DNA from: Eimeria necatrix
Lineage: Eukaryota > Apicomplexa > Conoidasida > Eucoccidiorida > Eimeriidae
NCBI RefSeq assembly: GCF_000499385.1
Contig: NW_013654714.1
Coordinates: forward strand, 1-14,900
DNA: 14,900 bases
Direction of reading: 5' to 3'
Both the position numbers and the translations under genes were made by a program. Of this stretch, positions 1-8,527 are shown in pieces; positions within the stretch are counted from its first letter, which is position 1; each line of letters starts with the position of its first letter. The notes below the pieces were generated by a model. The model saw only the letters and a program-made list of their open reading frames with translations. It had not been told where the DNA came from and did not search any database.

Positions 1-544
1 TGCTTGTCTTTGTTGGCGACGCCTTCTTAAGCTTACTCGACACCAATGCCGATTACATTTCGAGATGTCTCTGCTGCTTCGAATTCCTCTCACAAGCATC
101 GTACTGAAATGCCCTAAGCTCTGTTGGAAGGGTTGCTAGGCTTGGATAGCTCTGCTAGTCGAGTTGTTGAATGTGCAGGAAGCTGCGTATAGTGCACAGT
201 GCGCTTACCAGAGTCGCTGTGTACCTTGTCGAGAGTCTGATCGAGCCCAGGAAGTGTGTAACAAAATCGTAGTTCTGCACGGCGTATGCAAGGAGTTCAA
301 TTCTTTGGAATGGGGTCACTCGTCAGTCTGTCGAGGACGCCATTCCTCGTGTCACAGTATTCGTGATCTTTGGCGTCTTGGCATGACTGCAGCATGGTTT
401 TGTTTGCACCTGATGCGGAGCGCAATTAGTGTCTTGGTATGAGTGTGGCATGCTTGGGTGTGCAACGCGTGCGCAGCGCAGCGGCCGACTCAGAAAGCAC
501 TTGCTTTGCAGGGAGTAGGTGCTGGCGCATGGAAACTTTGCGGC
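1..544. other. non-coding stretch with scattered array-like motifs
   Basis: No gene is recognised. A 92-codon plus-strand frame at 164-442 is rich in Cys, Ser and Arg, shows no motif, and looks like chance. The stretch has hints of the same sequence family as the tandem array to its right: a TCGAGG motif at 331-336 followed 28 bases later by ATTCG at 359-363. The 12-base string GTGCACAGTGCG occurs near 192 and again near 719 with loosely similar flanks. The repeat array may therefore once have extended leftwards and decayed. Confidence 0.4.
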
Positions 545-1008
545 AGGGGCTCATATGTGCACTCACTGAGGATAGTTCTTGGAAGGATCGCTGTTGAAAG
601 TTTGCCGAAGATATCTCTTTGGAATTCCTCGAGGTGCTGCCGCTTTTTTTTTGTTGTATTCTTCGTATCGGACAGCGTTTTTAAAAATGTTTGTGGATGC
701 AGGGACGCTTTCTCGAGGTGCACAGTGCGTTCGTCAGACGCTGCGTGGCCTTTGTGTGCGCATTGCCTCGGTTGCAGCCAGTGCAAAATGAATCATTGAA
801 TCTGTGCAGTAGTGTGCAAGGAACGTACACGGTTTGTTTGTGATTCGAGATTGCTCCAACGTTTGCAAAGTTTGTAGTCAGCCTGTCGAGGAGTTAATGC
901 ACGCGTCGCAACATTCTTCGGTTTGTTTGTCATTTGAGATTGTTCCAACGTTTGCAAAGTTTGTAGTTACCCTGTCGAGGAGTTGATGCACGCGTCGCAG
1001 CATTCTTC
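545..1008. repeat. degenerate tandem array, period about 84-89 bp
   Basis: TCGAGG recurs at 629, 713, 886 and 975, with spacings of 84, 173 (about two units) and 89. In the units starting at 629, 886 and 975 it is followed 27-29 bases later by ATTCTTC. The unit starting at 629 also keeps a counterpart of the CGTTTGCAAAG-TTTGT segment seen in the later units, as CGTTTTTAAAAATGTTTGT. The unit between 797 and 885 has lost TCGAGG but keeps TGCA...GTGTGCAA in the expected place. The last two units (831-919 and 920-1008) are the youngest pair. The older units were aligned by eye, so the left boundary is approximate. No function is evident. This could be a decayed minisatellite. Confidence 0.6.
831..1008. 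repeat. direct tandem duplication of an 89-bp unit
   Basis: Copy one is 831-919 and copy two is 920-1008, directly abutting. By eye they differ at 7 of 89 positions, about 92% identity, with no gaps. Most differences are C/T or A/G transitions. Both copies begin GGTTTGTTTG and end CATTCTTC. They are the best-preserved pair of the degenerate array that extends to the left. Neither copy keeps a long open frame. Confidence 0.95.
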
Positions 1009-3303
1009 ATTTCGTGAAGTTTCTGGATGTACCTGTGACACTGTCATGGCACTCTTGCAGAGCACGACTGACAGTTAAAGTGGCGCTAGAGTGTAGACGA
1101 TAGCATGCTCAAAGATATCAACCGTAGCCAATATAATATCTAGCCACCACCGTGGCGCAAACATTAAACGGTAACATTAGTTGAGCGCAAGCCTTTATGG
1201 GCAATCATGGTCGCAATATTCCTTTTGTTTGTTGCCAAACTTAGACTCAAAAATTATAGCTTTGTGTTAATGCAGTTGCGCCTAGCAGCTGCTTCCCGCT
1301 TGTTTCAGCTTAATTGCCATTTGAGATTCGTGACTTGTTTGGACACAAACTACGGGCACACGTCCTGTTCCTGGCGTCATGCGCGTTACTAAGGCCGGTG
1401 GCTTTTAGTCTAGCTGGATAAGTGACAATATGCTGGCAGTCATGTGGCTGGTTCTCACAGTGCAGTACCTTAGCACTTCGAGCCCTCGACGACGTTGCGT
1501 CATTTCTGTGTGCACTGGGAAGGTTAAGAATGCATGCTACATTGCCACATCGAAGCGTGTGAGTTTTCTAGGAAGCTGTAAATTCTTTCTTTAAAATTAA
1601 GGAAGGATCACACAGCCTCATGAGAAAAAACAGTTTCTAGCTTAACGGATGGATTCCGTGACGCTGCCGGCAATTCAGTGGCTCAGAATGGTGTTCAGGA
1701 ATGTTGATGATTTGAGATGGCTGTGAATGCATTTTTGGCTTTGCTCAAGCAGGGTTGTCCCTCTCATGGCAAACGAAAAATAATGTCAAAGGTCTAAGGA
1801 CACTGTGTTACCTTGGGCAGTAACAATGATACTGCCCTTGGTGGAGCAGCAGCAATGTGAACGCAAAGAATTATAGCGCATGTTGTCTGTGAAGCAAACC
1901 CTCTGTTGGTGGTCATTAGTGTTAGTGAGTGTCGTTCAAGTGCACTTTTGCTAGTGTGCTGCTTTCCTTTTGCCAATTTTAGATGGAAAATGCCTGTTAC
2001 TTCTTCGTATACGGAGACTGGTAACATTGGCAGGGCAGATTTTCCGTTGCAGGAATAATGCCAATAGTTTTCTATCGTGCGCGGCGCCCGACAACATATC
2101 ACATATCTGCAGCTCTCTGCATGGAAGCATGCGTCAAGATGTAGCTTGCACACGGATAGCTGGCGTGGTTGCAGCTCTGCAGTGTATTGAAGATTCAAAA
2201 TCAGGTTGGGTAGCGACAAGAGATCAAAATCACATCGGCATCTTCTTAGTTGACAGTGTGTGCTACGTTGCCTTCAATGCTCGAAAATAAGCACCGCAGC
2301 GGTTATTTATTCTTCCTTTTATATGGCTTTTGATATGAATCATTCCGTGCGTGTATACATCACTAAGTGCCTTCTCAAGTGAAGCTTTCCATGCCGAAAG
2401 TACAAAGGCGTTACGCGTCCTTAGGTCTAGGTAATTGTGTCATTGCGCTGTTGCGTCCATGATTTATTCTCCAAACTCTACTAAGACACAAACGCTGGAT
2501 GCTCGCGCGGCGTCACAGCTCCAAACACCGCTACTGAGCTGTCACCAGCGTAAGGGAAAATGCCCAAAGCTTTGTAGAGTGAAACCTCGTGCTGTTTCAT
2601 GAGAATGGATGAATGTTGTGTTGTGCAGTAAAAGAGAATCAAAATTTCTGCAACCTAGCATATATATATTAATAGTTCAAAACACAAAATATCTTTTTGT
2701 ATATAAGACTCGGCTCTTCAATAGTATGACCACTACTGCTGGGACTTCGTCCATCGTGATATGTGATACGTGAGCTGGGTTAAGATCGTTTGTCGTTCAA
2801 TTTGCAGGGTTGTGCTTGTCAATGCTTTATCTCAGACTCATGGATGGAAATAGTGTAGCTTTGCTTGCCTCATTCACCCATACTAAATTATGCTGTGTCG
2901 CAGTAGCATGTTGACACCGATTGCAGCTGCCTGTCACCTGTCACTTTATTGCTGAAGTGCTAGACTAGGCTGATGTAAAACCGAAGCACGTGCAAGTTCG
3001 TTAATTGTAGTCGGAGAAAAAGTTCCGTGTGTAGAAATCATTGACATGACTGACGTTTTGGCTTCAAATCGCACGGAGTGGCGTTGTTTCCTCTGCACAT
3101 TTTTCAGCTCGTGTTGTATGTATGCGTGCTCGTGTTTTTCACATCTTTGCAAGGCAAAGCCAATGATTATTTAATGTTTCTCTTATTTTGCCAGCATCGG
3201 ATGGGCTGCGCAATGCTTGTCACGCACCTCAACAAGCAATCTGCGTCGTATTAGGGCGTGCTCTTTTCTGCTTCGCCGTTAAATGACAACTCCAGTGGTC
3301 TTA
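1009..3303. other. no recognisable gene; AT-rich non-coding DNA
   Basis: I see no supportable gene here. The longest frame of the window (141 codons, minus strand, 1794-2219) lies here, but a 106-codon plus-strand frame (1970-2290) overlaps it. Neither has domain-like sequence, and the residues are unusually rich in Cys and His. A short (TA)5 run at 2660-2669 and a TATATAAG string at 2700-2707 look like a core-promoter TATA box, but nothing downstream supports a transcript. T exceeds A on the given strand: 23 T and 9 A in 1261-1320. Confidence 0.45.
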
Positions 3304-3456
3304 AACTCTTGTTCTTGTATACATATGTGTTTCTGTTTGTTCGTTAGCGTTGGACGCTTTTTGTACTTATGAATAATGCACAAAGTGGATATCCTCGCGT
3401 AACAGCGGTACTGCGCCCATCCCAAACCATATACCTCATGAATCCAACATTAATAT
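3304..3456 (+). repeat. left arm of the fold-back element
   Basis: This is the reverse complement of 3621-3772. The inner boundary is sharp: the arm ends CCAACATTAATAT and identity stops there. The outer end carries one extra T at 3310 relative to the partner. Read on the minus strand, the arm keeps part of the same frame as the right arm read on the plus strand, but it gains a stop near 3345. At least two of the arm differences change an amino acid, so there is no sign of coding constraint. Confidence 0.95.
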
Positions 3457-3620
3457 TTGGCCCATTAGTAACACCCGTTGTACAGCACCCCTCCTCACTG
3501 CACTTGAAACTTGCAGAAAGTAGGATTTTCATCGATGTATTTTGTCTTACTTTAGGCGATTTAAAGAGCTTCACGTCGCTTTGGCGGAATTGGCAAATTC
3601 TGCTCAGCATATTGAAGTTC

Positions 3621-3772
3621 ATATTAATGTTGGATTCATGAGGTATATGGTTTGGGATGGGCGCAGGACCGCTGTTACACGAGGATATCCACTTTGTGCA
3701 TTATCCATAAGTACAAAAAGCGTCCAACGCGAACGCACAAACAGAAACACGTATGTATACAAGAACAGAGTT
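3621..3772 (-). repeat. right arm of the fold-back element
   Basis: This is the inverted partner of 3304-3456. The tip (about 3725-3770), with a CAACGCGAAC start and a TATGTATACAAGAACAGAG end, resembles a separate stretch at 8478-8527. That suggests the arm sequence belongs to a dispersed repeat family. The arm is open on both strands over most of its length. Confidence 0.95.
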
Positions 3773-3953
3773 ATTACACGTATTTTTTTGGACCTTCCCA
3801 AAGGCCTGCAGTTTTCAGCGGCTACACTATACTTCCTTCATTCACTTCAACTAATCATCTTCGGCAACGCAGTTCGCTTGGCGTCCGCTGGGCACTTTGT
3901 AGGGGGTATCTCGCCCGATGCATTCAGCTGCTAAGAAGTACAGGTAGCTGCAC

Positions 3954-4009
3954 CGGCTTCTTGGGCTTAGCTTTCTCTTTAACAGGAGAAAATTAAGTCC
4001 AAGAAGCCG
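3954..4009. repeat. imperfect hairpin, 24-bp stem, 8-nt loop
   Basis: Arms 3954-3977 and 3986-4009 match at 21 of 24 positions after reverse complementing. Read as plus-strand RNA, two of the three differences form G-U pairs and the third is a C-A mismatch. The loop is TTTAACAG. It lies 181 bases right of the large fold-back element and 33 bases left of another hairpin. Size and shape would suit a small-RNA precursor or a tiny MITE. The sequence alone cannot separate these. Confidence 0.85.
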
Positions 4010-4042
4010 CTAGACTTGTCTCTAGAGGACAGAAGGGAAAAT

Positions 4043-4096
4043 AGCAGAACGTTCGCGCTTCACGTTAAGTGCCGCGTAAAGCGCGAACTTTCTGTT
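4043..4096. repeat. imperfect hairpin built on GTTCGCGCTT/AAGCGCGAAC
   Basis: A perfect 10-bp stem (4051-4060 with 4079-4088) extends outward as AGCAGAA (4043-4049) with TTTCTGT (4090-4096) across one mismatch. It extends inward by four more pairs (4062-4065 with 4074-4077), two of the whole set being G-U. The loop is about eight bases. The stem is richer in G and C than most of the surrounding DNA. No terminator-like T run follows immediately, and nothing shows that it is transcribed. Confidence 0.75.
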
Positions 4097-4673
4097 TTTT
4101 GCCGCTTCTTTTGCCTTGACGACGCGTTGAGCTTGAAGGCTCAAATGTCCGCTTCTGCAGGTGCGAAATGGACCCTTTAAGAAGCTGCGCTCTGAAATGC
4201 CCGCTACGAACGAGCTTATCGTGCGTGTTTTCTTCACTAGGTCGTACGGGTGAACACAATGGGGGGATGCACTTTTTTTGGCAATTTTTCCGGGTCATTC
4301 TGCTCCTTCATGCCTGTATACTAGTTGGTCTGTGGCAGTGCTGAATTGTAGTCTGTGTCATGCCGTACTTACGTGCAGAAAAGAAGGACGTGAAGTACCT
4401 GGGGCTGTAAACTTAAGTACTGATGCCACATTCCCGACGGCTTCGATTGTTTAGGTGTTCGCAGAGACGCACTGGAGTGTTCGCGCTATTTAAGGGGGGA
4501 AATTCTTACCTTTTCTATGCATTGTGGCAGGAGCCTCGCATCATACTCAAGAAAATGAATACGTCATTGACGGAGCTTGTTTATCGGTCTTCGATAGACT
4601 GGAAGTTCCTAGAATCTCACGATGAATTGCGCGCATCGCTTGATCATGAAGTTTTGGCTCGCGCCTAAATCCC
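4097..4673. other. no recognisable gene between the hairpins and the second fold-back element
   Basis: Short frames occur on both strands: minus strand 4022-4237 and 4065-4298, plus strand 4423-4668. The 81-codon plus-strand frame has a fairly protein-like second half (MNTSLTELVYRSSIDWKFLE onward) but matches nothing I know. A small six-base inverted pair flanks TTGAAG at 4127-4144. Nothing here is strong enough to call a gene. Confidence 0.35.
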
Positions 4674-4744
4674 ACTATAGCTCGAGCTTGTAATTAGAAA
4701 TGCACCGTAGCGACGAAAGCCAACTGCTGGCCTAAATCGGGAAA
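4674..4744 (+). repeat. left arm of the second fold-back element
   Basis: The arm begins ACTATAGCTCGAGCTTG and ends CCTAAATCGGGAAA. The outer boundary is where similarity to the partner stops. Confidence 0.9.
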
Positions 4745-4866
4745 GCTACTTCGTACCCAAGCCATATAATTGAATGACGAATGTGGTTGAATGGAGTTCT
4801 CGCTGCTATGCAGATCTAGGCGCTTACGCATGAAGTGAGTGCTTGTCGAAAATTTCTATGTGCTTT

Positions 4867-4939
4867 GTTTCCCCGGTTTAGGCGGGCAGTTGGCTTTCGT
4901 CGCTACGTTGCATGTCTAACTACAAGCTTGAGCTGTAGT
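4867..4939 (-). repeat. right arm of the second fold-back element
   Basis: This is the inverted partner of 4674-4744. It begins GTTTCCCCGGTTTAGG and ends GCTTGAGCTGTAGT. Confidence 0.9.
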
Positions 4940-5911
4940 TTCGCAGTGCGCCTGCATTTTGGCTCTTGTGGTTCAGCTCATCCTTTTGTTTCTATAGGGC
5001 ATGAAACATATGAACTCTAAATTCTTTTTGTGGTCTTGTACTTCTGCCCATAGTTTGCTCCTTCACAAGCGGATGTCGGCACGTATGAAAGCCGAATTTG
5101 CTTCGCCGGAGCTGCAGTTTTGAACAGTTGTATGTTCGTGCGGTTGGCGTGCCCCTAGAAAGTAAGGGTTCTATTTTACTCAAAAACGCATGCATGGTAG
5201 GCCATGGCTGATGAGAAACGTGCGGTGTTTCAGGTGGTATTTTTGGCATAGCATTGGGCACATTAAAATGATTTGTAAGTGATTATGCCTTTAAACGCGC
5301 GTTTTGATGCCGCCGGCCTCTGCCGGGCTCAGAGGAATCATGGATGAGTTTGCCGTTGATGCAATAAAAGGGAAATCGCGCGTTTGTGTCGCTTTTCCTG
5401 CGAGTTTGAAAAATTAAATGTGTCGTCTACGCTCATGAATATTCCGCCATATAGCTTGGTAATGTGCGATAAGCTGAATACTGTTGGCTTTCAGTTTGAT
5501 TCGATTTCTAAATACTGTTGATTCCAGTAGAATGCAGACTGCGGTGCATCCACGAAAAGGTTTATGTGGGAGTCATGCCGCATTTTCCATTAAATCTTAC
5601 ATCAGAGCCACAAGTCGATAGAACAAAAGTAATACTAGAATGTTGTGGGGCGCAATTGATCAAGTTTTGTCCGTCAGAGGTGTTTGCCGTGCTGGAGAAT
5701 CGCATCAGGCGTTGCTTATCAGTTATTTAAGCTGTGTGCAAGAATACAAAGGTCATGCACGTCATTTGCCAAAAAACAGGACTGGCTTTGATATTGTTTT
5801 GTAGTTGCGGATATTCTTTCCTGTGGCATTAGTTCTTACTCTTCCAGTGTTTCTGTCTATGAAGTGTGTCGTAGTTGGCGTTGCTGCATTGCGAGTACTC
5901 GTGCTACCTCG
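4940..5911. other. no recognisable gene
   Basis: Only short frames are present. A 70-codon plus-strand frame at 5518-5730 has a plausible stretch (VDRTKVILECCGAQLIKF) but no known motif and no supporting neighbours. Short palindromes occur at about 5285-5325 (ACGCGCGT, and CCGGC with GCCGG) and are within chance expectation. Confidence 0.35.
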
Positions 5912-5970
5912 ACGAAGTTTTGTCGTCCTGCCTTGAATAGCAATTCAAGGCAGCACGACAATTTCTTCGT
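5912..5970. repeat. long imperfect hairpin, about 24 paired bases, 4-nt loop
   Basis: An inner perfect 11-bp stem, CTGCCTTGAAT (5928-5938) with ATTCAAGGCAG (5943-5953), encloses the loop AGCA. After a C-C mismatch, seven more pairs follow (5920-5926 with 5955-5961). After a small two-by-three internal loop, six more follow (5912-5917 with 5965-5970). This is much longer than expected by chance in a window of this size. It could be a short palindromic MITE or a small-RNA precursor. The very short loop argues somewhat against a standard animal microRNA. Confidence 0.85.
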
Positions 5971-8069
5971 AGTCTGGAATGATTTACAGCGGTAATGAAA
6001 ATATATCCCATGCAGCTCTAAATGTTTGCCTGTTCTGTTTCTAGGTATAAAGTAGCGGGAAAATTCTGCGGATGGAATATTTTCAAGCCGTATCGCCCAC
6101 TTGTCTGATCGCCTGCTTTGTCAGCCTCACTAAATCGATTTTCGTATCTGTTTTGCATTATATGTGCGGTTTCTTTAATATATCATTTTTGCATATCTGG
6201 CATGCGCCACTGGTGTCGCTTTTGCTTCCAACAAAAATGAACAGCGCCAACCTACTTTTCAATATAGCACCGGAGAGGTATTTTACAGCACGTCGCACGA
6301 ATCTGAGGGAACATGAATACCATTAAAGCGTGAGGTGAATTTTTAGCATGCCTGTGGCGCATTCAATCGTCTCTGCATTCTGATGCAGCTACTTAAAGCA
6401 CATTTGCAAGGCTACTGAAGGAGAACGCATCACACGTTTGATCCAGACATGAGCTGCAGCGGAGGCGTGTGAACTACTAGCCGAAGCTCTGGCGCGTTAA
6501 CAAGGAGTCTGTAGCGCCGTTAAGAACGTCAAGGTCTGTCCTGCAATGGGCAACGAAACACAGTTCAGTTTCTGTTGAGAGTTCTTCATTAGCTGAATGG
6601 CTGCCAGGCAAAGCTACAGAATCACACTTAGAGAAGCTCTTGCGTACATGCACAAGAAATACCACTGTGGTCAATAAGGCTCGCCAAGATATGCACAGTG
6701 CGTACTTGCGCAAGGCGTGGATGTTTTGAACAAAAGTCAGCACCTTCTTAAGACCTCCATGCGCCAAGATACCTTCATACAGAAATATAGCCACCGCGGG
6801 CGAAAACCTGGAGTAGCTTATAAATTCGTCGAGAGCAAACAACTACAAGGTGCATAGGATTTGTATGCAGGGCCAAGACTCAAAACCATACTTCAATGGT
6901 TTCGTGTGAATACCCACGATGCACATCCGGCTGCAATGCAGATGAAAGTTTTACCCACGCCACTTCTACGCCTCCTGTGTTGTCACACTGTTGACTGGGT
7001 GAGCCAGGTCACTTTCCCTGACGGTATGCTTCTACTCCCATGGAATTCTTCATTGTTTCTTCATCTTGTCTTTGATGGCTTTTCTCGATGGTTTTTGGGG
7101 CGTTCGGTAGGTGCCCTGTGTTCGTTCATTTGCATATAGAACAGCCCGGGAACTACTGGGAGATATCTGTTTCGGAGCACACTCCCGAGTTTACGAGCAC
7201 ACAATGTTATGTTTCCCTTATCTGTAAGCATCTTCGAAACCCAGTGCTCGAAGCGATGGTAACGAACACTTCACAATAAAAGCCGTTTGGCAGACAGAGG
7301 AGCAGTAAAGGAAATGTGCGAAACTAGAGCTTCAAGGCAATAATAGGTATTTACCGATATTTGTACGGCAAGAATTGATTAATACAACATTATGAGCTCA
7401 GAAAAGCAGAAATTCTGAAGAACTGCCGAATTGTAGTGGCCACCGGGAAATTTCGGCCTTTTTCGCCATCATGCAACTTAGCACGGGTCGTGGCTTTGGA
7501 GAGTACAACAGAACGAGCAGCTTTCACTGCAGAAAGCGCTTTCAGAGTTAAGGATAAAACTGGCTCAGGAAAGTGCACTGCTGAATGAAGAAAGGATTTC
7601 ACCGATGTTTTTCCGTTTGTTTTGCTCGCACCAACTGCCATTTGCTCAGGCATTTATTCCCTTGTTTTCAGGCGTTCTCAGGTCCTCCTTGGCATAGTCG
7701 TTTTTTATTGCATACTGCTACTTAGAAACGTAGTGGCACAGCCAATGTGCTAGGTTCATCTTCTCGCCGACATGCTTTCAAAGTAATCGTTCCAGTGGTG
7801 CGTAATGGCGGTGGGACCGTGGTGGCTGCACAGCAGCATTAGCACCATCTACTAGGTCACTGTTTAATACCATGTTTTTTATATTTTTGAAAAGGACACT
7901 TTTATCTGGCCCAGTCTGAGTTCTCGTGTGCTGCACGCATGAGAGCATTCGCATTCTGCAATTTGATACCTGTTTGAATACTTGTTGAAACGTCCATAAA
8001 TTGATTTTAGCACACAATAAACAGTATGTGTATCACCTGTAATTTACTTTTCAAATTGGTTTTCAGTTT
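5971..8069. other. no recognisable gene
   Basis: Several frames of 60-121 codons occur. The most protein-like are on the minus strand: 121 codons at 6477-6842, which is hydrophobic in its first half, and 87 codons at 7390-7653, which is rich in Ala, Ser, Lys and Val. Neither matches a family I know, and the lengths are within chance for this composition. AATAAA strings near 7275 and 8016 could be poly(A) signals, but such strings are frequent in the window and nothing links them to an exon. Confidence 0.4.
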
Positions 8070-8090
8070 CGAGCATTCCCCGAATGCTCG
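8070..8090. repeat. perfect 9-bp hairpin
   Basis: CGAGCATTC (8070-8078), loop CCC, then GAATGCTCG (8082-8090). Pairing does not extend outward. It is short, with no associated gene or T run, so no function is proposed. Confidence 0.8.
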
Positions 8091-8477
8091 CATGCATAAA
8101 TAGTGCTGAAATGCAGTGCTGCTCAATTGGAGAGGTCTTTACTTGGAAGGTGCATACTTCGGCAGAATTAACATGTATCAAAGACAAGCCAAAAATGTTT
8201 TTCTTCTATCAGCTGTCAAGGTGCCCTTGGAGTTTTCTCCGTCAGCACAAACTAAGTTGAGCCAGGAACCTGTAAACTTAGCGAGGGCAGAAAACTTCAC
8301 AACATTTCTGGTCTCCTTTCCCCATTCTTGATTCCAACCTCAATGAGATTTTCACATCCTTTTTCGAGTCTGCATTTACTATTTCGCCGGCGGCAACGCT
8401 TGAAGAGCAGCGCGCGCATGCAAAAGTGGAGCGGAAATGAGTGTGAACCTGTAGTTGCACGCTTACACACTGTGCCT
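8091..8477. other. no recognisable gene
   Basis: A 71-codon plus-strand frame (8116-8331) and overlapping frames on both strands at 8278-8561 contain nothing recognisable. The overlap of long frames in opposite strands suggests chance. Confidence 0.35.
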
Positions 8478-8527
8478 CAGCGCGAACATCAAAGCCGTAG
8501 AACGAAGTCATGTACACAAGAACACAG
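8478..8527. repeat. possible diverged relative of the first fold-back arm tip
   Basis: CAGCGCGAAC at 8478-8487 and CATGTACACAAGAACACAG at 8509-8527 parallel CAACGCGAAC (3725-3734) and TATGTATACAAGAACAGAG (3752-3770) in the right arm of the 3304-3772 element. The order is the same and the spacing is close. The middle part aligns only with gaps. This was judged by eye. A shared dispersed repeat family is the likely explanation, but chance cannot be excluded. Confidence 0.4.

Larger units (their letters stand above)
3304..3772. mobile_element. fold-back (inverted-repeat) element, non-autonomous
   Basis: Two inverted arms, 3304-3456 and 3621-3772, flank a 164-bp centre. By eye the arms differ at six positions plus one single-base indel over about 152 bp, roughly 95% identity. 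The element ends in AACTCT...AGAGTT. No transposase is encoded. A 130-codon plus-strand frame (3542-3934, opening with TTG) runs through the centre, the right arm and the flanking DNA, but it is not recognisable. A MITE or Foldback-type element fits best. I found no clear target-site duplication, so insertion by transposition is not shown. A local inverted duplication is the alternative. Confidence 0.7.
4674..4939. mobile_element. second fold-back element, arms about 71 bp
   Basis: Left arm 4674-4744 and right arm 4867-4939 are inverted copies around a 122-bp centre. By eye there are about eight substitutions and a one- or two-base indel, roughly 88% identity. A 20-base core, GTAGCGACGAAAGCCAACTG (4708-4727 and its complement near 4886-4905), is perfect in both arms. 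The arms do not resemble those of the 3304-3772 element, so this is a different family and an older one by divergence. No coding capacity and no clear target-site duplication are visible. A MITE-like element or a local inverted duplication would both fit. Confidence 0.7.

Noticed and set aside
1794..2219. 141-codon minus-strand frame, the longest in the window
   Set aside because: It is rich in Cys and His, has no motif, and overlaps a 106-codon plus-strand frame. One or two frames of this length are expected by chance in a 14.9-kb window of this composition.
2700..2707. TATATAAG as a core promoter
   Set aside because: The string is expected by chance in AT-rich DNA, sits beside a TA microsatellite, and no initiator or open frame follows.
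6477..6842. 121-codon minus-strand frame with hydrophobic segments
   Set aside because: It looks fairly protein-like at first, but there is no recognisable family, no clear targeting signal at its start, and no splice or promoter context.
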